Positions 1-11,554 are shown, counted from the stretch's first letter. The stretch: DNA of 64,000 nt from Microcebus murinus (GCF_040939455.1 NC_134112.1:25322501-25386500), one strand, 5' to 3'. Translations and numbers: made by a program. The notes: generated from the sequence alone by a model not told the origin.

Positions 1-520
1 GAGGGACCTGACCCGGGGAGAGGAAGGTAGAAGGGGGCTAACGCGCTTGCTGGTTTACCGTTTGCAGTAAACTACTGTGACTAGAGCACAATAAAAACCT
101 CCAAATCTCTTTCCCAACGAGCCAGAGAAGCGCTTGATTAGTCTAAGACTTTTATTGCTCGCTTTTGAAATATTACCCTGGCTCTGAGCTACAAAGCCGC
201 AGATCCAGCCCCATTTGTCTGGCGAGGGCGCTGGCTGCCCCCAAACCCAGCTTTTCCTGCTCAGAAATCCGTCTGACCCGAGCCCCCAGGGTTTTAACAC
301 TCCGAGGGAGAGTCGACTTTCTTGGAGGGCACAGCCGGATCACCTCCCAGGAAAGCCCTAGCGACTTCTTTGCTGCGCGCGTCTGTGGCGGCGGCGGAGC
401 GGGTGGGCGCGGGGTGCGGGCGCGCGGGGACGGCCGGCGCGTCCGGGGACTGCGCGCCAGGGGCTGCTTTCGCTCCATTCGGAAATAAACGGGCAAAGTG
501 CAGACTCCAAGAAATAACCT
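1..520 (+). promoter_or_regulatory. SKAP2: CpG island at the 5' end of SKAP2
   Basis: This is the only strongly G+C- and CpG-rich stretch in the window; the densest part is about 360-470, with runs of GCG and CGG. It falls off abruptly into A+T-rich intron by about 520. SKAP2 exon 2 follows 2.4 kb downstream on the same strand, so the island is most simply the 3' half of the SKAP2 promoter island, with the transcription start and coding exon 1 just upstream of base 1. I searched it by eye for the exon 1 start (Met-Pro-Asn-Pro) and did not find it. Long open frames across 165-544 on both strands reflect high G+C rather than a gene. An unannotated alternative first exon cannot be excluded. Confidence 0.7.
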
Positions 521-2920
521 AGATTTCGGAAGCTTAAAAACCAACCGAGTCTGTGGACAACCAGCACACTAAGACTATTGCAGAAACCGCTTCCAGTTTA
601 AAAGCGATTTGTTTGGAGGGAAGGAAACCCCTAAATCAGCAAAACGGTTCCTGCGCTGTCCGAGTCTCCTTTGGAGAGATGATTACCAGCAGAGGCAATG
701 TTTTTTTTAAATAGCTTTAAGTGCCTTAAACCCTTTTCTGGGAAAAGCTTAGGAATAAGTACCTTAAAAAGATTACTCTAAAAATATAGACCTTTTCCCT
801 TACCCAATCCCTGACTCTCTGTCCCCCCTTGAAAAATACCGAGTCTTCCTGCAGTCACACACTCTTGAAACAAATATTTTCACATAAAATAGTAGCATGG
901 ATCAGTATTTTAAAAACATTTTTTGGGGGGGAGGGATGTCAGGGAACGCTATCTAGAGTATTGCAGACTTTTTTTGTCTTCTGAGTTTTTGTGGGACCTA
1001 AATGACCTTTTAAGAAAAAACTCTTGAGGTAATTCGTTGTTATTGCTTCCGGAGATAGAAAATTGATCCTGTTTATTTAAACTTGGATTGTATAATGAAA
1101 ATGTAAAATAGGCAATTAAATACTCAAGGAAGAGGGAATTAAAGGCAAACAGTGAGTGAAAATAACATTAAAAAGACTTTTCACCATTGTGTCAGGGATT
1201 CTCCCTAGCATTGAGTCTGGTTGGAAGGAAGGAATGTTGCTTCTTCCCTTATTCCACTCGCTTAACAAGAGTTACTGTAAGGGAAACCAGTGGTTTTATC
1301 CATTTCAGCTAATAGCTGAATGTCCAAAGGTTGCTTGCTCCTCTGGATGCAAAATTTAAAGAGTTTAGAGGAGCTTCTTTGTAAGTTTCATGATTTTGAA
1401 CTCACTTTCCAAGTCTGTGTCTAATTTGCACTGGTACTGGATTATGTCTCTATGTCCCCCTCTTCAAAATATGAGCAACTCAAGGAAAAGAAGCTGTGAC
1501 ATTTTGCTTTCATTTCGTTTTGATACTTATTTTTACCACATTAGTGGTTGGTGGACTTCCAACCATAAGCTATTTTAAAAAATTATTACAAGATTAAATT
1601 TTAATTCTTTCACTTGGTCATATTGGTTTAGTGAAAAATTACCTTTGTACATTTATTATGTGCAAAGTGTATAACAGTATAATCAGCTTTCCTCATTGGC
1701 TCAAGATACTTTTGTAATTAAGAACTTAAAATCAAAATCCATTACAAACATTCTATCCCATATATTGGGTTTTAAATTGTTAATTATAAGTACAGTTGAG
1801 AGTCTATTTATTATGCTACTTTGAATTACATACGTGTAATATTACCATGTCTTGATACCATCTTTTTATCAATAAGAGTTAGGAGGCAAAGCAGTTAGAT
1901 AAAAAGGATAGTAAAACATACATACATCTCTTCAAAATGAAAGATGGTTTATAGCCATGCCTACTTAAATTTTTTAATGGTATCCTCTATATTTCAAAAT
2001 GAGCTTTGAAATTCTGAAAATAAAATTAAGTTGCACAGTATTTTATGAACAATGAGAATGGAACTGTTATAAAAATCAAACTGCAAGGACTTGTTGAAAT
2101 TTTGCACAAGAGCCAGACAACAGAATAATTTAGATGTTTAGTAAAAATTCTAAAAAGAGGCTATGAAGGAATGTTATATGAGGCCATAGAAATCGTGTTT
2201 CTTGGGTACTATATTTTTAAATAGTGGAAGAATCTATTTTTCTACTTCTTTATTTAAAATATATTTCAGGTGGTAATATCAGGGTGGGAAGCAAGAGCTC
2301 CCCAAACCACACAGCTGGTTATCTTTTTTATTGAGGGTAGCCAGAATGGGTGGGGCAGTTGGAAAGGAGGAGGGCTTGATTTGGGGATCTTGGCTAGAAG
2401 AACAGATTTATTTTTTCCTTTCAACCATTAAACATTGTATATATCTAAAAACGGACTACACTAGGGAATACAGATCCTTGCCAAAGACATTAGCTTATAT
2501 TGATATAATATTGTGAATGAGTTGTTTATACAGGAACTTATAAAATACTATAAAATGGTAGTAGCACATGCATAAAAGCTTGGTGTTTGCTTTTATATAA
2601 GAGAATTTGTATTATGGGGCACCATAGTTTATTAAAACTTGTGTGCTTCTTCCTGGTTTTAATGATGCCAAATATCCAGATAGCATTTGCTGTGCTAAAC
2701 ATAAGTAGAGCATACAAATTTTATTAGCCAAGTGATGAACAGATTTGTCCAACTTTGTATTTGAAACATACTTTTGCTGTTATGCTTTGGATTGATAAAT
2801 AACTATAACAGATTGTATAGATATTAACACTTATGTGTAGAAACAATTATCCAATTTGTCTTCACAAAAAATGATTCTTTCCTGTAATTTGTATCCTGTT
2901 TCTTATATTTCATGGTTTAG
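521..2920 (+). other. SKAP2: SKAP2 intron 1 (3' part), no recognisable repeats
   Basis: A+T-rich sequence between the CpG island and exon 2. I recognise no interspersed repeat, RNA gene or supported coding frame in it. Short open frames at 1156-1359, 1390-1578 and 2331-2516 have no family resemblance and no splice context. It ends in a weak polypyrimidine stretch and TTTAG acceptor at 2916-2920. The absence of repeats so close to a promoter is compatible with regulatory content, but nothing specific is visible. Confidence 0.6.
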
Positions 2921-3026
2921 ATTTTGAAACATTTGTAGCAGATATACTGAGAGGGGAAAATTTATCCAAGAAAGCAAAGGAAAAGAGAGAATCTCTTGTT
3001 AAGAAGATAAAAGATGTAAAGTCTAT
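2921..3026 (+). CDS. SKAP2: SKAP2 coding exon 2 (dimerisation domain)
   Basis: SKAP2 is a cytosolic adaptor with an N-terminal dimerisation segment, a PH domain and a C-terminal SH3 domain. It works downstream of Src-family kinases and partners with FYB/ADAP in leukocyte adhesion signalling. This 106-nt exon is bounded by TTTAG and GTAAGT. It starts at base 2 of a codon and ends after base 2 of a codon. It reads ETFVADILRGENLSKKAKEK and then RESLVKKIKDVKS, matching about residues 23-58 of the family, the basic helical dimerisation region. Exon 1 must supply the preceding G of an Asp codon. Compared with the human protein as I recall it, I see Phe for Val24, Arg for Lys33 and Val for Ile49. 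The paralogue SKAP1 fits clearly worse. Confidence 0.95.
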
Positions 3027-3654
3027 GTAAGTGATCTGCCTTTTGTTACTAATTTCTTACTTAGAATCAACTGTATAATTAACATTTTAATAATGAATTG
3101 ATTATCATAGAGTTCAGTTTTTTATGTTCTAATTTAATTATCGTTAAGTATTTTAAAGGACAAAAATATGTTTCTACTATAATAGTTTTTAAACACAGAC
3201 ACATCTATCATAATAAGCTTTCTTGTGAAGGTTCTTGATTATGTATTTATCTAAGCATTCTAACAAAATCTAACTGTTTATTTTGATTAGCCAAGGGTAT
3301 GTTTGGTTTAAATGATAAGACATAGGTAGCTTGAGGATTTTAATATAAATATGGAAAATACCTCAGACACTGAAAAAGAGAATCCTTTTAATTATTACTA
3401 CTTTAAATGAATAAATATAATATATGTTCTAGGTATTAAAAATATGTCTTTATTTTGCTACTATACTTAGATTTTTAAAAATAATTTTATTATAAATTCC
3501 TAAGCATTTGGAATTGTCATTTCAGAGCAGGAAATAGCTTTTACTCTAGATGTATATTTATAATACAGATTTCAGATTTGAAGTATTACCACTAATTAGA
3601 CCTTATTTTGATATTTCAATCTCATTTTAAAATGTAATATTCTTTTTTTTGCAG
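3027..3654 (+). other. SKAP2: SKAP2 intron 2
   Basis: A short intron of 628 nt from GTAAGT to a strong acceptor. The acceptor has an eight-T tract directly before GCAG at 3651-3654. The sequence is A+T-rich and I see no repeat or RNA in it. Confidence 0.9.
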
Positions 3655-3680
3655 CTATCTTCCGGAATTTCAAGACAAAG
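3655..3680 (+). CDS. SKAP2: SKAP2 coding exon 3 (26-nt exon)
   Basis: A very small exon of 26 nt between TTTTTTTTGCAG and GTAAAT. It completes the Ile codon split from exon 2 and reads Y-L-P-E-F-Q-D-K plus the first base of a Gly codon, about residues 59-67, at the end of the dimerisation segment. Human SKAP2 has Gln where this copy has Pro (YLQEF versus YLPEF). Its length is not a multiple of three. Joining exon 2 directly to exon 4 would create an ATG-TGA junction, so skipping would terminate translation at once. Frame continuity with exons 2 and 4 makes the call firm despite the tiny size. Confidence 0.93.
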
Positions 3681-5714
3681 GTAAATATTCAAGTTTGTCA
3701 AACTAGAAATTTCTTTTCCTCTGTGAAGATTTTGAATGGAATAATCCCACACATATTGAAATTTGATAGCTGGAATCAAAATTTAAATTTCTGTATTATA
3801 TACTTAGACTTTCAAGATGAGAGTGCTAGCTCCCCCTGCTGAGAAAAAAATTAAAAAGCATATCCAGAATCTACTCTGCACAGTCTTCTGACACAGAAAT
3901 CTTACATATTTAACATTCTTGGGTTGTGTTTCTTAGAGTAGATTGTGGCAGACATTTTTAAGGAAAGGTATATACCTGCAGTTACACGTGAGATGAATCA
4001 GTGAAGCAGAGGTGAGATAGTAACCCAATGCCTTTAACACTGCAGAGATCATTTTATAGTAGTGATGGGAGCAGGAGGGCCTGTGGCTGAATGCTCAACG
4101 GGTAGTGTTTTAAAAAACAGTATACATTTTTGTTGGAGAACATGAATAACATCTTTTTCAAATGCTGATTTTTGTTTTCCTCATGCTTCTTTTGAAATGA
4201 ATAAATGTATACCATAGAAATTTGTAAAGAAGGGAATTCAGTTTCATTTTTCGGAAATGTGTGAGAGTGCCGATAACCTGATTGTCTTCCTTTCCATTTG
4301 AGAGATAGCTGCTTAGCATATTGAAAACCAGATCAAGAAAGGTATAGGAAGTTCCTGCATTTCATGTCTTCAGTTCTGTAAGGGAAACTGGGTATGGCCC
4401 TTACATCCATGATGCTGATTCATAGGTCATGACCTACAGCTTGTGGGTGCTGGTCTGAGGGTCACAGCATGGTGTCAGGTAGCCTATTTGGAGCTAGGTT
4501 CTGGGTTGAGGAAGACACAGTGTGGCATCTTCTAACTGACATTAGCAGATCCCACAGAGCAATTCATATTCGTGCCAATAGATAATTGAGAGGGTAATGA
4601 TGGTTTCATTAAACTAGTTATTTAACCAGACAAACCTAAAATCAGTTAAGAGGAAGTCTTAGTTTCTTTTCACATTAAATGGTTAAGATTGCTGTGATTG
4701 AAAGGGATGAGAAGAGATATTTTTTTCATATTAAGATTTTTAGTGCTTAAAGAGTGGGAAACTCCTCCTCCCTATGAGTACCCACTTTTTTGTGCTCTAC
4801 AATTAATCCTAAACTATGAATTTAATCATATTGCAGTTTGCTTAGTTGAATATAGAAATAAATTTATGCATTTTAGTTATAACTTTTACTATATATTGCG
4901 TTATTTGTGGAGTAATACTAGATATCAGATTCTGCTTCTCTTCTTAAAAGGCATATTTTGTTCCAGTGATTATTGAACTTGCATTGTGGCTTAATTATTT
5001 GTACAGTTAAAATTTTAAGCTTAGAGACACAATAACATCAAGTCGTTGTATAATTGCATATAGTTCAGTAATATTAATAGTAAAGGATTTTTCCCTTTGG
5101 TATTCTGTATTAGAACTTGTTTAGGTGTGTGGATATTAAAATTACATTACTGAGATAATATATTCTTTGTCTCTAAAGAGAATGGAAGTTTATATAGTAT
5201 TTTGTAGAAATTGAAAAGGAGCCTAAAATAAGAGTTCAAATAAGGAATTCACAGATTCCCCATAATCATTTCCCCTCTGAATAAGTCATTTTTAGTTCAG
5301 TCCTGCTGTATGGAGTTAACCGATCACCAAGAGTGCCTGTTCAAAAGTCAGCCTGTAGATAAATTAGGTGTATACCTTGGAGAAATATGAGAAGTTGAGT
5401 AATTTCATGCCACTGTACCCTCAAAGTATATTCAGCTTTCTTCTAAAAAGGCTATTCCTATAGTTTGTTAGGCATAGTAAAGGGTACAGACTTACCAGTT
5501 GCAAAGTAATTATTCAAGAGATAGTCCATCTCTTTTTAAAAATAGGAAGTTATTATTAGAGCTCTATATTGAGTAAATTCAATTCTAATTATGTTTTGAT
5601 AGTGCTGCTTTTCTCTCCCATTAATATTTTCCCCTTGAGGTTTTGGATTACCCTCATCTAAGGAGATCTGGGCAGAATTCTTTTTGGCTATTTTCCTGTT
5701 CTTTCTTTTCCTTG

Positions 5715-5718
<4 letters not shown>

Positions 5719-5746
<28 letters not shown>
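5719..5746. repeat. (TC)n microsatellite
   Basis: About 14 uninterrupted TC units within a longer pyrimidine-rich stretch (5700-5746). On the minus strand it reads as an Arg-Glu repeat in an open frame, which has no other support as a gene. Confidence 0.97.
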
Positions 5747-5750
<4 letters not shown>

Positions 5751-6941
5751 ATGTAGGTTCACAATGAAGTGAATAGAAGCTATTTTCTTCCTTTTTATCT
5801 TTACACATATATTTGATTTACATAATTAATTTTTTTAATGACAGTTAAATACAATTTTAATATCATTTTTAGGAGAAAAAAGAACCAGGTAGAGAGTTCT
5901 TAAATAAAGTTAATTCAGATTTATTCATTTCTAATAAGTCAGCTATTAATTTCTCTAATGCACACAAGTGTCTATCATCCTTCCTTATTTCCCATATCTT
6001 CCCTCATACAGCCTAATCTCCCATCCTGAGATTTAACAATACAGAATTTACACTTTGAGGTATTTCAGTTCTTAAAATTAATTGAATTGAAACACTAACC
6101 TGCATAGATCTTAGAAGACTTATTTTGTATTACCTTTTTTTAGGGGAGTAAGAAATGTTTGTATTTGTGGAAACTCATTTTATTACAGTGGCTCTGAGAT
6201 ATGAAGCTTGTCCATTAAGCTATAATAATTTTCTATTCTTTATTTGTATTCATCTCCACAGAAAGCTATTGTTTTAAAGTTTCTCTTCTCATTTCTTGAA
6301 GATTTTTTTTTTTTTTTTTGTCTTCTTATATACTGAAGTCTAGATTCCCTATTGGAGAGCAATGACAGATTACAATTTAGAAGAATTATTAGTTGGTTTT
6401 CTAAATTCCTTAATTTTACTTAGGAAAGATTTGAATCTACTCAACTAGAATACATCTTGCTTAGTCTAGTTCTTGTTATTCATTTGAAATATTGCCTATT
6501 TTATCTAGGATAGAGAGTTCTTTCTTATATCCTTCAAAGTATTGTACATGACAGAATAATTCTGATCCTAATTTCCTAGTTGCAATATAGCATAGTACTA
6601 TAAAGTGTCCTTCTGAATAGTCTCTATGCACTGAATTTATGCTATATGATTATTTTAGAATTGTTCACTGACCTATAACAAGGTCATAGGTCTCTTAAAT
6701 ATGATTTACAGTAATTATTTTTATAATGAGAATATATTACTATATGAGTAAAGACTGTTATTGAGTATTAACTAGAATTTTTTGTATGTTTTGTATTAAT
6801 ATATATTTTTGTATATATAAAAAGAAGTTTTACTTATAGTTGTATTTGGACCTTGTATTAGTCTTGTTTTACTCCAGTGATGGTTTGGGTGTGATTAATT
6901 TCTTTATAAGATGATTTATTGAAATAAAGTAGTATGAAAAT

Positions 6942-6985
6942 ACCTGTGTATGATACATAGTAGGTGTTCAATAAATATTAATGCA
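6942..6985 (+). repeat. MIR SINE 3' fragment
   Basis: The segment 'acatagtaggtgttcaata' followed by AATATT is the characteristic 3' end of a sense MIR. The 5' part is not recognisable. Confidence 0.5.
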
Positions 6986-8093
6986 TATTCCCAGACTCAG
7001 CTTTGTTTGTTGAGAAGATTGAAGTTAATCTTGACTCATAAATTCAGTTTTCAAATTATTTGGGGGAATATTATAAATTATTAAAAGAAGGGCATATATA
7101 TTAGTGTGAGACAAATATTTCAGGAGAATGTTTTTTAAATTTATAAAATATTAGTGTCTACAGTTTTAAAAATGAGAATTGCTTCAGATGCTATAGTTAA
7201 AAAGCTTTCATTTTATTCTTTAAAACCTTCTTTTTGGTTCTAATTGTAAAAAAAATTTATTTAATAGATTTTGTCTTTAAGACACCATTGAGATTGTTAA
7301 ATATGCATAGATTTACTTAGCAATTTCCTTTGACCTTCTCACTCTTATTATTTCTTAATTTGTTAATGGACTACTTTTTTTTAAAGCAGGAGTATTATTA
7401 GGTAAGAATGGATCCATTTTTGCTTGTCTTAATAGAATCCTTAAGAATAGCAGAAAAATCCGACGTTTGGATGATGTTTAATTTCCTTTTCTTTAGCCTT
7501 CCTAACAGTATATTTTCTGTTAAAAGTTAGATCTATCATAAAATCTGAGCAAATAATTCATAGCTTTTTTCTTCTACCACCTACCCTCACCCCTGGCTTT
7601 GCACAAATGTTTTAGCATGTTTGAGATTATGGGACCTGTATTAGTAGAAGTATATTTCAGAGGCAGTACTTAAAAAATGGTATCCTTATTTGAGAGTTTT
7701 GCCTTAATTTGGTACAAGAAGTTGTCTTTACTATTTGCATTCTGTAAATAAGCTCTCTTATTGTAGAAGAATTGTGAAGAGAATTTTTAAAATTTTTGGT
7801 GACCTATATCCTTCAGAGTCTTAAGAATTAAAGTTCCCTTGAGAAATGACAGTTGCAAACCTTTGGGGAAGTAGGCTTAAAAAAAAAAAAAAAAAAAGAG
7901 AGAGATGATTAAGTTAAATGCTTAGTTCTGTATATTTAGCTATATATTATGACTTAAAAAATTAGTTTGGACAAGTGAACTACGTAGAGAGTTAGAAATT
8001 AATTTGTTTTCACTTGAGTGACTTTTTTCTTCAAGCTTGTTTTTATGCATTTTAAGAGGGGATAGTTATCAAAATTTTAGGTACAGGTTGAGT

Positions 8094-8424
8094 AATATCC
8101 CTATCCAAAATGCTTGGGACCAAAGTTGTTTTGGATTTTGGAATATTTGCATATATATAATGAGACATCTTAGAGATGGGACTCAAGTCTAAACATGAAA
8201 TTCATTTATGTTTCATATACACCCTATATACATAGCCTGAAGGTATTTTTCTACAATATTTTAATAAGTTTATGCATGAAACAAAGTTTGTGTACATTGA
8301 AGCATCAGAAAGCAAAGGTGCCAGGTGTGGAATTTTCCACTTACAGCATCATCTCAATACTTAAAAGGTTTCAGATTTTGGAGCATTTTGGATTTTGGAT
8401 TTTAGATTAAGGATGTTCAACCTG
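8094..8424. mobile_element. Short Tigger-type DNA transposon (MER44/Tigger7-like)
   Basis: A 331-bp element with inverted ends: CAGGTTGAGTAATATCCCTA at the left and the complementary GGATGTTCAACCTG at the right, with TA on both sides (8092-8093 and 8425-8426), as expected for a Tc1/mariner-Tigger insertion. The subterminal 'ttttggattttgga' motifs appear in both halves in opposite context. It is too short for a transposase and is non-autonomous. The superfamily is fairly sure; the subfamily name is from memory. Confidence 0.8.
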
Positions 8425-8426
8425 TA

Positions 8427-11132
8427 TATTATATAGTTTAATTTTTATCTGATTTTGTTTAAAATAGCACTGTTTTGACAAAACAAGCAGTAAATTGGGT
8501 GAATCACCTTTGATCATGACTGTTCGGTTGCTGTTGGGCTACATCTCTAGTCATTTAGGAAAATGTTAATTGATGGTGAGCCATACAAAAATGAATGGGT
8601 AATAGTGATTGGAACCTGGCTATTATAAATTTAAAAGTGATTTTTGGAGAAATATGCTGTTGTGTTATGATTAAACCTTGATTTTGCTGTGGTATTTAAG
8701 TTGCTACTGAAATTATAGGAAGGGAAGTCTTGGCTCATTGTCTTTTAGACTGTTAACTTTGTATTGTTAATTAAACTTTTGCAAGTTGTGGGATAAATCA
8801 AATGCTTTTCTAGGGAAACAAGAAACAGTATTAATGAGCAACAACCCCATAATTATCCTTGTGAGTACATAACAGGGACACATTCATGTCTTTTCTTTGC
8901 GCAATAACTTTTACAAAGAAGTATTTTTAAACTGATCATTAATTTTATGACCACAGAAATGAGATGCAAAATTTATGCTGTTGTCATTGGCACAGGCTCA
9001 AGGCTCCACTGACATTATGTGTGATTGTAATAGAATGGCTGCCAACTAATGATTCTGTAGACATTTCATTTGAGCATGCTTTTCTTTTAGATGTCTGATT
9101 AGGCCGTAATGCTTTCAATTATGTCTGTAAATTGTATTGGGTACGTTTACCTGATGCCCACTGTTGATTGGGAGTTCAGTTTTCTATTACATAAACACAA
9201 GTTGAACATTTTCCTTTTAATTTATAGAAGTCTTTGCAGGTATAGCTACAAATACTCAGTCTCTGGGGAGGACGCATGCTATGCACTACTCAACAGCGCC
9301 CCCTGTGTTCAATTAAAGCTTCTTATAAGACATCAGCTTTTATTCTTTATTGGGTTGAAAAAAAATGGAGTTGGAGTGGGAGGAAAAGGGATGGATCATC
9401 ATTAGAACAGTTGAATGTTGTTGAAAAATGATTGTCCTTTCAACTTAATGCAGTTTAAAAAGGGAATAGTTCTGTACAGACACCATATAGATTCTTTGCT
9501 TTCTAAGTTAATTCAAAGGATGCTGGGGGGAAAAATAAGGAAGAAATTAGGCCAGTAACAGTACTTAATTTATCTTAGATAAATCTAAATATCACACTGA
9601 TTTTTAAAAAGCAATACTTGCAATAAGTTGCAGTTCTTAGAATAGGTAAGTTGAAGACAATTTCACTTTAATATATAATCTTAAAAGTATTTTTTAAAAA
9701 AAAGCCATAGCGGTCTTTAACATGGCAATGGCCAATTTGTGTAGAATAATATTCATATTAAGTATTGTTGAGTTTATAGCTCTAGTATGATCTTTTTGCT
9801 ATATGTATATATTATGTAGTTATTGAATATAGATTGGTATGTGCATCTGTGTGTATGTATGTGTATGTAGATGCATATATATATACATAAAAATGTGTAA
9901 TGGATAGTTTATTATCAAAAGGTAACAAATTACTACTGATTTTCAGAACTTTTAAGTTTTAATTTTTTTCTGTTTATTTCCACATAGAGTTTAATAGATT
10001 TAAGCCTGATCATCTGAATTTTTTTCAAAATCCTTTCCATGTATTCTTTGGTTTTACTGTATTTTTTAATAGTCATAGAAGCATAATATGCTAAGTGCTA
10101 AGTTCTGGTGATGTTTTTGAAGTATTCTATATCCTAATAGATTTTTTCACAGTAAGATTTATATTTTAGTGCATGATGTGAAATATACTTTGAAGATTCA
10201 TATCATTAAAATTCTTACTTCATATATATATATAAGGATATTAGGGATATATATATTGATACATAATGATATTAAGGAATATAAGGGTACTATAGCAACT
10301 AAGAATAACTGAGAATTTCTTGATTTCTACTACTACATATTCCATGAACTGTCATAACATGATAAAAATGTTTATTAGCACTTTATGAGGTTCCTCTTAC
10401 CTTATATTTGAAATCAGAGAACTCTTAGTTAGAGAAATACTATAAGTGATCCCTGAGTGTTCTGAAAGTACTCTGAACTTTGCAAAAGATAAATTAAGAT
10501 CTGAAGAATGAGTAGTGTTTATATGTCCCTTAGAACTTTAATTGGGGAAGAAACATCACCACATTTTAGGGCACCTAGTGGTGGAATCACTAAGAATGTC
10601 AATAAAGCCATTTCTTTGTTCTGCCTTTATTGTCTTAATGAGAGATGTCCCTATCTTTACTTTTTCAGGATAAGGATGATGATTGCTCATGAAATAGCAA
10701 AAGTATATGGAAATAGAGATGAATATTTAGTTTTTAAAATTATTTCGATAGTGCTGTTTTGAAAGAGGCTATTCTCTACCAAAAATGTGGTGACAAATAG
10801 GGTGACACCCACCGAATGTATGTCAGAGGCTACAGAGATCCCTTTTGGAGAGACCAGTAGCATTGATCTGGATTTGTCCAGGAACTGTGGTTCAAAAGTA
10901 ATACTATAGGTACTGTAAGGTTCCAGGGGGATTTTCACCATGCTTTTTGAGTAATCCCTGAGGTGGCTGGTTTTCTGTTGAATTGTTACCACTTAAATAC
11001 TTGGTATATTATTAGGCATACATTTTTCTTTGTTCTTGAATCTACGTAGAAAATTAGTGCTTATGTGTAACTGGGCTAGCAAATATCTAGGACTCAGTAT
11101 TTCTAGATTCAGTGTTTCTTTAAAAAATTATT
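8427..11132 (+). other. SKAP2: SKAP2 intron 3, repeat-free block
   Basis: About 2.7 kb without an interspersed repeat I can recognise. The part at 8990-9330 has balanced composition and looks conserved; it contains the CTCF-like core listed separately. The part at 10560-10990 is similar in character and holds overlapping open frames on both strands (84 and 101 codons) that match nothing I know. TA/TG-rich simple stretches lie at 9840-9890 and 10220-10255. Confidence 0.5.
9291..9308 (-). promoter_or_regulatory. Candidate CTCF-binding motif
   Basis: The minus strand reads CAGGGGGCGCT (complement of 9295-9305), identical to the invariant core of the CTCF consensus. The flanking CCAC part is poorly matched. 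It lies in otherwise A+T-rich intron, where such a G/C-rich core is unlikely by chance. CTCF binding is an inference. Confidence 0.5.
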
Positions 11133-11187
11133 TTAACTGAGTATATGGATTTTCTCCATATACTCAGTTAACCACAAGATCTTGTGG
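11133..11187. repeat. Two adjacent perfect palindromes
   Basis: The first is a hairpin with 17-bp perfect arms (11133-11149 and 11155-11171) around a 5-nt loop. The second begins on the very next base: CCACAAGATCTTGTGG, a 16-bp perfect palindrome at 11172-11187. No transposon end or known regulatory site explains them. Confidence 0.95.
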
Positions 11188-11316
11188 AGATTTAATGACT
11201 TAAACAGTCAATCAAAAAACTAACCAACCAACCTAGGATTTGAAAATCAAGTAGGAAACTGGCCAGAACATTAAAAAAAAAAAAATGGTAACATACCACT
11301 GAATGAAATTGAAAGT

Positions 11317-11554
11317 GTCTAGTTCAGGTGTCCTCAAACTATGGCCTGCAGGCCACACGTGGCCCTGGAGGACATTTATCCCGTCTGCTGGGTGTTTTTG
11401 CTGCTGCTGCCTGTCCTGCATGGTAGCCCACTCGTTCCAGGCCCACAGTGCACACGTGTGGAATGTGTGACACACTCTCCAACGGCCCTGCAGCAGTCTG
11501 AGGGACAGTGAACTGACCCCCTGTTTAAAAAGTTTGAGGACCCCTGGTCTAGTT
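11317..11554. mobile_element. Non-autonomous hAT transposon with intact 8-bp target duplication
   Basis: A 222-bp element (11325-11546) begins CAGGTGTCCTCAAACTATGG and ends AAAGTTTGAGGACCCCTG, forming near-perfect terminal inverted repeats. It is flanked on both sides by the identical 8-mer GTCTAGTT (11317-11324 and 11547-11554). CAG/CTG ends with an 8-bp duplication are diagnostic of the hAT superfamily. The interior is G+C-rich with many decayed CpGs and no transposase. The perfect duplication suggests a relatively young copy. An overlapping minus-strand open frame of 115 codons (11233-11580) is not a gene. Confidence 0.93.

Larger units (their letters stand above)
3681..8090 (+). other. 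SKAP2: SKAP2 intron 3, 5' half
   Basis: A+T-rich intron starting with GTAAAT. Apart from the separately listed dinucleotide repeat and MIR fragment it holds homopolymer runs (T at 6302-6320, A at 7879-7897) and no repeat I can classify. Open frames at 4698-4976 and 5536-5808 have no recognisable product; the second is partly made of the TC repeat read as Arg-Glu. Confidence 0.6.

Noticed and set aside
165..544. Overlapping open frames of 107 and 123 codons on opposite strands near the window start
   Set aside because: They lie in the CpG island where stop codons are rare, encode Arg/Ala/Gly-rich text with no domain, and do not match SKAP2 exon 1.
5536..5808. Minus-strand open frame with an Arg-Glu repeat
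   Set aside because: The repeat is the (TC)n microsatellite read in one frame.
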